From JBOFOR01 sp051659545 (lineage in GTDB: Bacteria; Bacillota; Clostridia; Peptostreptococcales; Peptostreptococcaceae): a stretch of 64,000 nucleotides of DNA. The stretch is taken from contig NZ_JBOFOR010000289.1 in the NCBI RefSeq assembly GCF_051659545.1, positions 11,729-75,728 of the forward strand, given 5' to 3'. A model generated the notes under the pieces. That model had not been told where the DNA came from and ran no database searches. It saw nothing but the letters and a program-made list of their open reading frames with translations. The position numbers and the translations under genes are program-made. Positions 44,378 to 53,788 of the stretch are shown piece by piece (position 1 is the stretch's first letter; each line of letters begins with the position of its first letter).

Positions 44378-45298
44378 ATGGAATTTGTAGAGATCAAAAG
44401 TCAAACAAAAATACTTCTAGAGTCAGGAACTAATGAACTTGAAATTATGGAATTTTCAATTGCAGGGGAATTGTTTGGTATAAATGTAGCTAAAGTACGT
44501 GAAATCATGATGGCTCAAGATGTAAAGAAGATGCCAAATTCATATGATTCAATTGAGGGGGTATTTAAATCAAGAGATGAAATTATTACTGTAATGGATT
44601 TAGCGAAATATTTAAATATTCCTAGGCAAGAAAATTCAAATTATGACCTTTTTATTGTTACAAACTTTAATAAGTTAAACTTTGCATTTCGTGTAGAAAA
44701 GGTTATTGGAATAGACAGAATTTCATGGACAGAAATAAAAAAGCCGGATAGAGCCATTTATGGTGGAGAAGAAGGTGTAGCAACAGGGCTTGCTAAATAT
44801 AATGATAAACTTATAACTATACTAGATTTTGAAAAAATCATTGCAGAGATAAGTCCAGAATCAAGTATTCAACATGAATCTATAAATAAATTAGGTAAAC
44901 GTGTGGAAAATAGTAAACCTATATTAATAGTCGAAGATTCAATGTTACTTTCTAAACTAATAGTTGATTGTCTACACAAGGCAGGTTATAAAAATACCAT
45001 CAAAACTGATAACGGTGAAGAAGCATGGAATTATCTTCAAGAAGTTAAAAAATCTGGAGAACAAATTAAAGATCATGTTGCATGTATAGTATCAGATATT
45101 GAAATGCCTTTAATGGATGGTCACCATTTAACTAAGTTGGTAAAAGAAGATGATAAACTTAAAGAAATTCCTTTAATCTTATTTTCTTCACTAATAACTG
45201 AACAAATTTATATGAAGGGAAAGGAATTAGGAGCGGATGAACAGATAACTAAGCCTGAAATAGCTAACCTTGTTAGTATTATTGATAGATTGACATAA
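44378..45298 (+). CDS. cheV: CheV: CheW-receiver coupling protein
   Basis: 306 residues: a CheW-like domain (about 10-160, with LEIMEFSIAGELFGINVAKVRE) and a receiver domain (about 175-306, phospho-acceptor Asp in VSDIEMPLMDG, with VEDS near its start). It couples receptors to CheA and allows adaptation by phosphorylation. ATG 44378 follows GGGGGAT; TTG 44366 lies within the box region. It is first after the riboswitch/terminator and hence the first gene under c-di-GMP control. Confidence 0.92.
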   Translation: MEFVEIKSQTKILLESGTNELEIMEFSIAGELFGINVAKVREIMMAQDVKKMPNSYDSIEGVFKSRDEIITVMDLAKYLNIPRQENSNYDLFIVTNFNKLNFAFRVEKVIGIDRISWTEIKKPDRAIYGGEEGVATGLAKYNDKLITILDFEKIIAEISPESSIQHESINKLGKRVENSKPILIVEDSMLLSKLIVDCLHKAGYKNTIKTDNGEEAWNYLQEVKKSGEQIKDHVACIVSDIEMPLMDGHHLTKLVKEDDKLKEIPLILFSSLITEQIYMKGKELGADEQITKPEIANLVSIIDRLT

Positions 45299-45352
45299 GG
45301 ATATGCTTAATTAATAGAAAATATAACCAATAAATATAAATACAAGTAAAAG

Positions 45353-45397
45353 TAGCTTCTAAAGGAACAAAATATTGTTTTTATAGAAGCTATTTTA
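45353..45397 (+). terminator. Terminator after cheV
   Basis: TAGCTTCTA and TAGAAGCTA stem with a 22-base loop, then TTTT. It separates cheV from the sigma-D-type promoter that follows. Confidence 0.75.
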
Positions 45398-45444
45398 GCA
45401 TAATTTAAATAGTATATAAATCTATTTTTAATACAATAAATACA

Positions 45445-45471
45445 TAAAGTATTTTACATTTTACCCGTATA
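45445..45471 (+). promoter_or_regulatory. Sigma-D (sigma-28)-like promoter for MCP 1
   Basis: TAAAGTAT, 11-base spacer, CCCGTATA. The motility sigma consensus is TAAAGTTT-N11-GCCGATAT. The same TAAAGTAT-N11-YCCGTATA occurs before the second MCP. Confidence 0.7.
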
Positions 45472-45545
45472 ATAATATAAAACTATGTGTCGAAAAAGAT
45501 ACATAAAATTACATCACATGAATCCAAAACACGGGGAGGCATAAT

Positions 45546-47297
45546 ATGAGAGCAACTACAAAATGGAAGGACTTAAAAGTTGGTAAAAAGATAAGCGTAG
45601 TGTTTTTTATTTTAGTAGCAGTGGTAATAATTTCAAAAGGGAATATATTATTAAACTTAAGTAAAACAGAAAAAATGGCAGAAGGGTTATATGAGGGACC
45701 ATATCAATTGACAAATCAATCTATGGGAATTCGTAGAGATATAGTATCAATTGACCAAAATATTTGTTATGCAATTCTTGAAGGTAATATTTCAAACTAT
45801 GAATCAACAATTGAAGATAATTTTAAAAGTATAGAGAACAGGATAGCGATAATACGCAAAAGTTCTGAAGAAGGAAATAATTTAATTGATGAGATTGAAG
45901 ATTCAGTCGTTGAATTAAGAAATCAGTATAATAGGTTCCATGAATTGATGATTAAAGGAGATTACGAAAATGTGAAAAATGAAACTTTGAATTTAGAAGG
46001 TAGTTATTTTAAAGTATATGATAAAAGTTCAAAGGATTCAGTTACACTTTATGAAAATGCAGAAAAGCTTAGCCTTGAATATGATAAGAAGATAAACAAT
46101 ACAGTAAAATCAACATGGATAACATCTTCAATAGTTAGTATTACAACTATTATATTGGGAATCATTGCATTTGTTTATCTTGTGAAAAGTATAAAGAAGC
46201 CTATTGAAGAAATTGAGGTAGCTGCAAATCAAATGGCACTTGCTGATTTTGATATAACTATAGATTATGAGGCAAAAGATGAATTAGGTATTTTGGCAGA
46301 GAGTATGCGTCAAGTTACTAACAAAACTAATGAAGTTGTAAATGATACAGTACGTATTTTAGATGAAATTGCATTAGGTAATTTTGATGTTTCACCTGGA
46401 ACCGAATATATAGGAATATTTAAAAATATTGAAGAAGCAATTGTTAAAATAACTAATGATTTAAGTGAAACTATGGTGCAAATTAATGTAGCTTCAGAAG
46501 AAGTCGGTGGAGCATCAGAACAAGTAGCTAGTGGATCTCAAATGTTATCACATGGAGCAACAGAACAAGCTAATGCAATTGAAGAATTATCTGCAACTAT
46601 TATTGAAATATCTAGCAAAGTTAAAAATACGGCAGATAATGCTAAAAAAGCTAACTCCTTAACCTTAAGTGCAGGTCATAAGGTTGAAGACAGTAATGAA
46701 CAAATGAAACAGATGGTAAAAGCAATAGGAGAAATTTCAACTACATCGCAAGAAATCAGTAGGATAATAAAGACTATAGATGATATAGCATTCCAAACTA
46801 ATATATTAGCGTTAAATGCTGCTGTAGAAGCGGCTAGGGCTGGTAGTGCAGGTAAAGGATTTGCGGTTGTAGCAGATGAAGTCAGAAATCTTGCTGCTAA
46901 GTCAGCAGAAGCAGCTAAAAGTACTTCAACTCTTATTGAAAACTCGATAAAAGCAGTTGATAATGGGACTAAGATTGTGGATGATACAGCAGAGTCTCTA
47001 CAAAAAATAATTGATACAATGCATCAAGCTATTGTAATAGTTGAAGATATAGCTAGAGATTCTGAAGAACAATCAAGTGCAATTACTCAAGTAACATTAG
47101 GAATAGGACAAATCTCAGATGTAGTTCAAACTAATTCTGCTACATCGGAGGAAAGTGCAGCAGCAAGTGAAGAACTAAGTGGACAAGCACAAATGTTAAA
47201 GTCACTAATTGATAAATTTAAACTAAAAAACAAAAATAATAATCATATAAATTTCAATAACAATGAAGTTAATTATTTTACTACAAATGAATTTTAA
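45546..47297 (+). CDS. Methyl-accepting chemotaxis protein 1
   Basis: 583 residues. TM1 is about 17-36; a ~150-residue extracellular 4-helix-bundle-like sensor follows; TM2 is about 195-215; then HAMP and the signalling coiled coil with the conserved tip NILALNAAVEAARAG. The C-terminus ends in a low-complexity Asn-rich tail. The ligand is unknown. GGGGAGGC precedes ATG 45546. It has its own sigma-D-like promoter and is followed by cheA at ~50 bp. Confidence 0.92.
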   Translation: MRATTKWKDLKVGKKISVVFFILVAVVIISKGNILLNLSKTEKMAEGLYEGPYQLTNQSMGIRRDIVSIDQNICYAILEGNISNYESTIEDNFKSIENRIAIIRKSSEEGNNLIDEIEDSVVELRNQYNRFHELMIKGDYENVKNETLNLEGSYFKVYDKSSKDSVTLYENAEKLSLEYDKKINNTVKSTWITSSIVSITTIILGIIAFVYLVKSIKKPIEEIEVAANQMALADFDITIDYEAKDELGILAESMRQVTNKTNEVVNDTVRILDEIALGNFDVSPGTEYIGIFKNIEEAIVKITNDLSETMVQINVASEEVGGASEQVASGSQMLSHGATEQANAIEELSATIIEISSKVKNTADNAKKANSLTLSAGHKVEDSNEQMKQMVKAIGEISTTSQEISRIIKTIDDIAFQTNILALNAAVEAARAGSAGKGFAVVADEVRNLAAKSAEAAKSTSTLIENSIKAVDNGTKIVDDTAESLQKIIDTMHQAIVIVEDIARDSEEQSSAITQVTLGIGQISDVVQTNSATSEESAAASEELSGQAQMLKSLIDKFKLKNKNNNHINFNNNEVNYFTTNEF

Positions 47298-47346
47298 GAG
47301 GATATAATTTGAAATCTATTATGTTTAATAATAAAGGAGATAAAAT

Positions 47347-49497
47347 ATGGGCGGAATAGATTCTTTAAGTGAATTTTATGTACAGGAAAATATGCAGTTA
47401 CTAGAGCAATTAGAAGAAATCTTGCTTACAGACCAATTGGGGAATGGAAAATTAGAAAAAGGAGCAGTTGAAGAAATTTTTCGTGTAATGCATACAATTA
47501 AAGGATCTTCATCTATGATGGGATATGATAGCTTAACAAAGCTAGCTCATAGTATAGAAGATGTTTTTGATGGAATACGTAATGGACGAGAACTTTCATA
47601 TGAAAAATGGGAATCAGTAATAGATGTAGTTCTAGTAAGTATTGATTTTTTGAAAGAAGAAATTTCAAAGGTACAAGAAGGACTACTTCCAGACTCAAGT
47701 ATTGATGAGTTACATGAGAGGGTAGTAGCGTTATTGATTGATGATAACCAACAAAGTGGTGTTGAGAGCAATAAAGAAGATGAAGTTACAGAGATGAAAT
47801 TAGAATCCAATTTAGAATCCAAGGATAATATACAAGTAGAGGGTGAACAATTCTTTCATATTAAAGTATTTTTTGAAAATGGATGTGGTATGGAAGGAAT
47901 TAGAGCGTTAGGGGTAGCTACAGTAGTTGAAGGTTTATGCTCTACTATAAAAACTATACCAGAAGATTTAACTCTAGATTGTGATGATGTTATAGTAAAA
48001 GATGGTTTTATTATGTATATAAAAACAACAGAAGAAAAAAATGTAATTGAAAAATGTATTGAAGAAACTATGTTTTTAAAGAATATGGAGCTCCGTGAAA
48101 TTACGGATACAACTGAAATAGAAAATATTTTTGGTATTACTATAAATATTGAGAGTGAAGAAAGTATAATTATAGAAGAAGAACCAAAACAAGTTATAGA
48201 GGAACACAAAGAAATAGTAGATTATGAAATAGAAACTATTAATAAAGCTTTAAATACAGAAAATATTGAAAAAACAGATAATAATGAAAAAGAAGTAAAA
48301 AAAGATCAAAATACACAAGGTCATATTCCTAATAAAAATAATTATTTAACTGTAAATATTAATAAAGTTGATATGTTAATGAATTTAGTTGGAGAAATTG
48401 TTACTACTGAATCTATGGTAGAAAAACAATCACAGCTAGAAAACTTTGATAGAGATAACTTTGAAAAGCAAGCAAGAAGATTACATCAGTTAACAAATGA
48501 GTTACAAGATGTAGTTATGTCAATTCGTATGGTTCCGATATCTTCTACATTTACTAAAATGCAAAGAGTAGTAAGAGATATGAGCAAAAAAACAGGAAAA
48601 TTAGTTGATTTAATTTTGATTGGAGAAGAAACTGAAGTAGATAAGAATATTCTAGAAAATATTTCAGATCCTCTAATGCATATGATAAGAAACAGTATGG
48701 ATCACGGTATTGAAACACCGGAAGAGCGTAAACAAACTTCAAAATCAGAAAAAGCATCAATTATATTAGAAGCAAAAAATACTGGTGGAGATGTTGTTAT
48801 AATCATTAAAGATGACGGAAGAGGACTAAATAAAGAATCTATTGTTAAAAAAGCTATAGAAAAAGGAATTACAACTAAGAGTGTTGAAGAAATTAGTGAC
48901 AAAGAAGCATATAATTTTATATTAGCACCAGGATTTTCAACAACTGAAGCGGTAACTGAATATTCAGGACGAGGGGTAGGTATGGATGTTGTATATACTA
49001 ATATTCGTAAGTTAAGAGGAGTTGTTAATATAGATAGTGAAAAAGGAAAAGGTACTATGATTGTACTTCGTATTCCTTTAACATTGGCAATTATAGATGG
49101 AATGAAAGTAAAAATAGATGAACATATATACATAATACCATCTCTTAATATAAAAGAAGTATTTAGTTATGGTAATTATGAGATAGTTAAAAATCCAAAT
49201 GGAGAAGAACAGAGTATTATTAGAGGAAATTGTTATAAAATCCGAAGATTATCAAAAATATTGGGTATAGATACAGAAAAGTCAGAGGAAGAAATTATGA
49301 TTTTAGTTGAATCTGAGATGGGAAATGTATGCATTATTGTAGATAGTATTATTGGACAGCAACAAGTTGTAATAAAACCAATACCTACTTTATTGTCCAA
49401 ATTTGAGAAAGTACAATCTTATCTATCAGGATGCTCTATTTTAGAAGATGGTTCTATTAGTTTAATATTTGATGTAAATGCTATTATAAATGTTTAA
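47347..49497 (+). CDS. cheA: Chemotaxis histidine kinase CheA
   Basis: 716 residues. The Hpt domain (1-115) has phospho-acceptor His49 in MHTIKGSSSMMGY. A P2-like CheY/CheB-binding region (about 175-265) and an acidic linker follow. Dimerisation domain starts at VNINKVDMLMNLVGEIV. The kinase domain has HMIRNSMDHGIE, DDGRGLN and YSGRGVGMDVV. A CheW domain (about 575-716) ends the protein. AAAGGAG precedes ATG 47347. Confidence 0.95.
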   Translation: MGGIDSLSEFYVQENMQLLEQLEEILLTDQLGNGKLEKGAVEEIFRVMHTIKGSSSMMGYDSLTKLAHSIEDVFDGIRNGRELSYEKWESVIDVVLVSIDFLKEEISKVQEGLLPDSSIDELHERVVALLIDDNQQSGVESNKEDEVTEMKLESNLESKDNIQVEGEQFFHIKVFFENGCGMEGIRALGVATVVEGLCSTIKTIPEDLTLDCDDVIVKDGFIMYIKTTEEKNVIEKCIEETMFLKNMELREITDTTEIENIFGITINIESEESIIIEEEPKQVIEEHKEIVDYEIETINKALNTENIEKTDNNEKEVKKDQNTQGHIPNKNNYLTVNINKVDMLMNLVGEIVTTESMVEKQSQLENFDRDNFEKQARRLHQLTNELQDVVMSIRMVPISSTFTKMQRVVRDMSKKTGKLVDLILIGEETEVDKNILENISDPLMHMIRNSMDHGIETPEERKQTSKSEKASIILEAKNTGGDVVIIIKDDGRGLNKESIVKKAIEKGITTKSVEEISDKEAYNFILAPGFSTTEAVTEYSGRGVGMDVVYTNIRKLRGVVNIDSEKGKGTMIVLRIPLTLAIIDGMKVKIDEHIYIIPSLNIKEVFSYGNYEIVKNPNGEEQSIIRGNCYKIRRLSKILGIDTEKSEEEIMILVESEMGNVCIIVDSIIGQQQVVIKPIPTLLSKFEKVQSYLSGCSILEDGSISLIFDVNAIINV

Positions 49498-49580
49498 ACT
49501 TATAATATCATGAATAAGAATACGGTAGACTTAATAGCTAAAACATAGACATTATAGACGTTCAAAGGGAGAAATAACTT

Positions 49581-50666
49581 ATGGAAGAAAATAAAAAAAT
49601 AAAAGTATTGGTAATTGATGATTCTATTATGTTTAGACGTGTTATATCGAAGCATCTTCAAGAATATCCAGAGTTAGAAGTTGTAGGGACTGCTAAAGAT
49701 TCCTACGAAGCCAGGGATAAGATAATAGAATTTAAGCCAGATGTACTAACGTTAGATATAGAAATGCCAGGAATAAATGGGATTGAATTTCTAAAAATCA
49801 TAATGAATCAATATCCAATTCCAACAATTGTTATTAGTGGAGCTGATGGTAGATGCTTTGAAGCTATAAATGCCGGAGCTGTTGGATTTGTTGAAAAACC
49901 AAGTGCAAGCACAATGGAGTTATTTGCAAATGATTTAGTAGATAAAATAAAAGAAGCATCAGTTGCTAAATTACAAAAGAGAATTTACTCAAAAAATGAT
50001 TCCTCACAAGTTAGAAATATTTCTCAAAAGAGGAACAATATTGATAATGAAAATTCAAAAAAAATAAATGATAAAGAAATAATTGCTATAGGAGCTTCTA
50101 TGGGAGGAGTAGAAGCTATTAGTAAATTATTAAGACAACTACCTTTAGGATTACCTGGAATTGTAATTACACAACATATGCCACCTGTGTTTACTCAAAA
50201 ATATGCAGAACGATTAAATCGTGAATGTTTGATAACTGTATGTGAAGGTAAAGATGGACAAGAAATACGAAGTGGACATGCATATATTGCTCCAGGAGCT
50301 TTACAAATGGGAATTGTAAATAAAAATAATAAGTATATATTAGAAATTAAAGAAGGGGATAAAGTTAGTGGCCATTGTCCTTCTGTAGACTATTTATTTG
50401 AATCGGTAGCAAAGGTGGCTAGAGAGAATGTTATTGGAGTAATTTTAACTGGAATGGGATCAGATGGTGCGAAAGGTCTACTTAATATAAAGAAGTCAGG
50501 AGGATATACTGTTGGACAAAATAAAAGCTCCTGCGTAGTTTATGGAATGCCAATGGCTGCAAAGAACCTTGGAGCTGTTGCAAAAGAAACCTCTTTGGAT
50601 ATGATTCCTAATGTAATTTTAAACCAATTAAAAAGAAGGCAATTAACTGTAAAATCTATAGATTAG
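49581..50666 (+). CDS. cheB: CheB receptor methylesterase/response regulator
   Basis: 361 residues: receiver domain with Asp59 in LTLDIEMPG, and a C-terminal methylesterase with Ser173 in IGASMGGVEAI, His in TQHMPP and Asp in GMGSDGAKG. It removes methyl groups from MCPs and deamidates Gln. Its place in the che cluster and its domain order leave little doubt. GGGAG precedes ATG 49581. Confidence 0.95.
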   Translation: MEENKKIKVLVIDDSIMFRRVISKHLQEYPELEVVGTAKDSYEARDKIIEFKPDVLTLDIEMPGINGIEFLKIIMNQYPIPTIVISGADGRCFEAINAGAVGFVEKPSASTMELFANDLVDKIKEASVAKLQKRIYSKNDSSQVRNISQKRNNIDNENSKKINDKEIIAIGASMGGVEAISKLLRQLPLGLPGIVITQHMPPVFTQKYAERLNRECLITVCEGKDGQEIRSGHAYIAPGALQMGIVNKNNKYILEIKEGDKVSGHCPSVDYLFESVAKVARENVIGVILTGMGSDGAKGLLNIKKSGGYTVGQNKSSCVVYGMPMAAKNLGAVAKETSLDMIPNVILNQLKRRQLTVKSID

Positions 50667-50683
50667 ATAGAAAGTAGGTACAT

Positions 50684-51310
50684 ATGATATTTGAGTGCGA
50701 TAAATTAAATATATTTCGTGAAATTAGCAATATAGGCTCAGGTAATGCTTCGACTTCATTATCGATAATGTTAAATGAAATAGTTGATATAGGTATTCCT
50801 AAAAGTGATATGCTTAATTTTTCAGATATAACTAATAGTTATAATTCGCCAGAAGAGTTAGTAGTAGGAACTGTATTACAGCTTTCAGGAGATTTAGAAG
50901 GATTTATTATGCTTGTCATGAAAATTGATCCAGCTATTAGATTGTTATCAAAAGTTTCAGGAAAAGAAATTACGTGTGACATAAATGATTATAAATCTCT
51001 TTGTGAAGAATTAGCTTCAATAGGAGAAGTATGTAATATACTTTGTGGAACATATTTAACTGCAATATCTGACATGACAAATTTAACTATAAATCCGTCA
51101 ATACCTTATTTTAGTGTAGATATGGTTATGGCAATTATGAATTTACCTATTTCATTATATGGTCCAGTGGGAGAACAGATATTATGTATTGAAACTGATT
51201 TCTTCACAACGGATTATAAAATTGATGGAAAATATTACTTTATTCCGAAAATAGAGTCTTGTGATAAATTATTAAGAACTTTAGGATTTACAGATTTGGT
51301 GAGTTGCTAA
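50684..51310 (+). CDS. cheC: CheC-family CheY-P phosphatase
   Basis: 208 residues with two copies of the CheC/CheX/FliY phosphatase signature: EISNIGSGNASTSL near residue 12 and, later, EVCNILCGTYLTAI, each holding the Glu-Asn pair that hydrolyses CheY-P. It partners CheD, encoded next with a 3-base stop-start overlap. No FliY-type SpoA domain is attached. Confidence 0.9.
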   Translation: MIFECDKLNIFREISNIGSGNASTSLSIMLNEIVDIGIPKSDMLNFSDITNSYNSPEELVVGTVLQLSGDLEGFIMLVMKIDPAIRLLSKVSGKEITCDINDYKSLCEELASIGEVCNILCGTYLTAISDMTNLTINPSIPYFSVDMVMAIMNLPISLYGPVGEQILCIETDFFTTDYKIDGKYYFIPKIESCDKLLRTLGFTDLVSC

Positions 51311-51795
51311 TGGAAAATGTAACAGTTGGAATAGCAGATTACAAAATTGTGAAGGCGCCTAATCAAATTATGACCATTGGATTAGGATCTTGTTGTGGAG
51401 TTGTACTGTATGATGAGAGAAATAAAATTGCTGGATTAGTTCACGTTTTACTTCCAAACTCAAAAAATGAAAAAGTTGTAGCAAATAAAGCAAAATATGC
51501 AGATACAGGTATTGTTTTATTATATGAAGAAATGAAAAAAGCCGGTGCAAATACAAGATGTATAAGAGCCAAATTAGCTGGTGGTGCTCATATGTTTAAT
51601 TTTAAAAATACAGAGAATAGCATATTTTCTGTTGGAGAAAAAAATGTAAAAGCGTGTAAGCAAACATTGGCTAAATTGAATATTTCAATATTTGCAGAAG
51701 ATGTATTAGGGTCAAATGGAAGAACTATTATTTTTGATACTCTTACAAATAAATTACGTGTTAAAAGCATTGGCAAAAATGAAAAAATTATTTAG
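51310..51795 (+). CDS. cheD: CheD receptor deamidase
   Basis: 161 residues. The catalytic Cys is in GLGSCCGVVLYD and the His in GLVHVLLPNS, with KLAGGAHMF further on. It deamidates MCPs and binds CheC. ATG 51310 overlaps the cheC stop (TAATG), typical of translational coupling. Confidence 0.93.
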   Translation: MENVTVGIADYKIVKAPNQIMTIGLGSCCGVVLYDERNKIAGLVHVLLPNSKNEKVVANKAKYADTGIVLLYEEMKKAGANTRCIRAKLAGGAHMFNFKNTENSIFSVGEKNVKACKQTLAKLNISIFAEDVLGSNGRTIIFDTLTNKLRVKSIGKNEKII

Positions 51796-51809
51796 GGGGC
51801 GTATTATTT

Positions 51810-52310
51810 GTGAATATAAATTCTGAAACAATAGATAGCAAAGAAGATTTAGATAGCAAAATTGATGACTTATATATGATATTTGTTATAGATAATAAAA
51901 AATATGCATTATCATCAAAGTATATTTTAGAAATTATTGAAATGATGCCTGTAACTAAAGTTCCATTTTTACCTAACTATATGAAGGGTATTATAAATTT
52001 AAGAAGCACTATTATTCCTGTAATGGATGCGAGAATGAGATTTGGTATAGATCCTATTGACTATGATGAAAGAACTTGTATCATTATAATTGAAAAAGAT
52101 ACAGATAAAATTGGATTGATAGTTGATGCGGTAAATGAAGTTATTACTATTTTGCCAGAAAGAAATATGAAAATGAGCTCAGATAAAAAAGAGTATAAGC
52201 AGAATTTTATTGAAGGTATTAGTAAAATAAATGATGAAATTCAATTAATATTAAACTGTGATTCATTAATAGAAATTGTAGAGGATATAAATAATGGAAT
52301 TAACCAATAA
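51810..52310 (+). CDS. cheW: CheW coupling protein
   Basis: 166 residues, a single CheW domain with YMIFVIDNKKYALSSKYILEI, INLRSTIIPVMD and GLIVDAVNEVI. It links receptors to CheA. GTG 51810 follows TAGGGGGCG. It overlaps cheR by 17 bases. Confidence 0.92.
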   Translation: MNINSETIDSKEDLDSKIDDLYMIFVIDNKKYALSSKYILEIIEMMPVTKVPFLPNYMKGIINLRSTIIPVMDARMRFGIDPIDYDERTCIIIIEKDTDKIGLIVDAVNEVITILPERNMKMSSDKKEYKQNFIEGISKINDEIQLILNCDSLIEIVEDINNGINQ

Positions 52311-53100
52311 AGATTTTGTACGATTAACAGATTTTATGTATAATAATTATGGAATAAACCTTAAAAACAAAAAAACACTGATTGAAACACGACTATTATT
52401 GATGGTAAAAAATTTAGGTTATACAGATTTTAAAAGTTACATAGATCATTTAATGCAAGATAAAACCGGAGAGCAAGTATCTATATTGGTAGACAAGCTT
52501 ACGACAAATTTCACTTACTTTATGAGAGAAGAAAAGCACTATGACTTTTTTAAAGAGGAGGTAATACTACCTGCTTTAAAGAAGCCTCCAATAGGTGGAC
52601 TAAAAGTTTGGTCTGCAGCTTCATCTACAGGGGAGGAACCTTACTGTATAGCAATGTTAGTAGCAGCTATTTTAGGACAAAATCCAAAAATGAGAGTATC
52701 TATAACTGCATCAGATATTTCTAAAAATGCACTAAAACAAGCTAAAGCAGGCATTTATTCGAAAGATAAAATTGCTAAATTACCACCATTATGGGGAAAA
52801 AACTTCTTTAAGCAGATAAATGAAAAAAATTATGAAGTCATTGAAGATATTAAAAAATCAATTGAATTTAAATACTTTAATTTAAATAATAAAATTGGCT
52901 GGGAAAGAGGCAAATATGATGTTATTTTTTGTAGGAATGTTATGATATACTTTGATAACCCTACAAATAGAGAACTATCTAAACGATTATATGAATCACT
53001 TAAGCCAGGCGGATATTTAATAATTGGAATGTCAGAAAGTTTATCTAATTTAGAAACAAATTTTGAACGTGTAAAACCATCAGTGTATAGGAAAATATAA
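52294..53100 (+). CDS. cheR: CheR receptor methyltransferase
   Basis: 268 residues. N-terminal helical CheR domain, then a SAM-binding domain with AASSTGEEPYCIAM, ITASDISKNAL and VIFCRNVMIYFD. It methylates MCP glutamates with SAM. It overlaps cheW; the ATG at 52294 follows GAGGAT. Confidence 0.95.
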   Translation: MELTNKDFVRLTDFMYNNYGINLKNKKTLIETRLLLMVKNLGYTDFKSYIDHLMQDKTGEQVSILVDKLTTNFTYFMREEKHYDFFKEEVILPALKKPPIGGLKVWSAASSTGEEPYCIAMLVAAILGQNPKMRVSITASDISKNALKQAKAGIYSKDKIAKLPPLWGKNFFKQINEKNYEVIEDIKKSIEFKYFNLNNKIGWERGKYDVIFCRNVMIYFDNPTNRELSKRLYESLKPGGYLIIGMSESLSNLETNFERVKPSVYRKI

Positions 53101-53128
53101 TGAATTGTGTGTGAAAGGGGATAAAGTT

Positions 53129-53482
53129 ATGAAAAGAGTACTAATAGTTGATGATGCAGCTTTTATGCGTATGTCTATCCGTAGTATGCTTTCAAACCAT
53201 GATTTCGAGGTAGTTGGTGAAGCAGAAAATGGGTTAATGGCAGTTGAAAAATATAAAGAATTACAGCCAGATATTGTGACTATGGATATTACTATGCCTG
53301 AAATGGATGGTCTTCAAGCATTGAGAGAAATTAAAAAAATTGATGCAGGTGCAGCAGTAGTAATGGTATCGGCACTAGGGCAGGAAGCAAGGATGAAAGA
53401 GGCTATTATTTATGGGGCAAAGGGATTTATAGTAAAACCTTTTAAAGAAGAAATAATTGTAGCTGCTTTATCTAAATTATAA
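53129..53482 (+). CDS. cheY: CheY response regulator
   Basis: 117 residues, a single receiver domain with acidic pocket VDDAAFMR, phospho-acceptor Asp53 in TMDITMPEMDG and Lys in FIVKPF. It carries the signal to the flagellar switch. ATG 53129 follows AAAGGGGAT; the in-frame ATG at 53105 lacks a box. A terminator follows. Confidence 0.93.
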   Translation: MKRVLIVDDAAFMRMSIRSMLSNHDFEVVGEAENGLMAVEKYKELQPDIVTMDITMPEMDGLQALREIKKIDAGAAVVMVSALGQEARMKEAIIYGAKGFIVKPFKEEIIVAALSKL

Positions 53483-53533
53483 TTTAGGACAATTATTAAT
53501 AATTAAATTTTGATCATAATATGGTAGATTTCA

Positions 53534-53571
53534 TTATAAAAGGAAGATGTATAAACGTCTTCCTTTTATAA
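53534..53571 (+). terminator. Terminator after cheY
   Basis: TTATAAAAGGAAGATGT and ACGTCTTCCTTTTATAA form a 17-bp stem with one G-U and an ATAA loop. Confidence 0.87.
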
Positions 53572-53663
53572 TAATTATGACTAATTCTCAATAAATTTAG
53601 TTTTGCATATGAAAAAATTAACAAAATATAATTAAAAGAAAGTAAAATATTTTACATAAAATC

Positions 53664-53690
53664 TAAAGTATTAGCTTATTTATCCGTATA
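53664..53690 (+). promoter_or_regulatory. Sigma-D (sigma-28)-like promoter for MCP 2
   Basis: TAAAGTAT, 11-base spacer, TCCGTATA, then AAGAATATAAAA, nearly the same as before MCP 1. Confidence 0.7.
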
Positions 53691-53788
53691 AGAATATAAA
53701 ATTATGTAATATATTAAAGGATATTTATAACTATAAAGATATTGTTATGTTAGATAGTGTAAATCAAAGGGCGGGGGGATTCGTGAAT

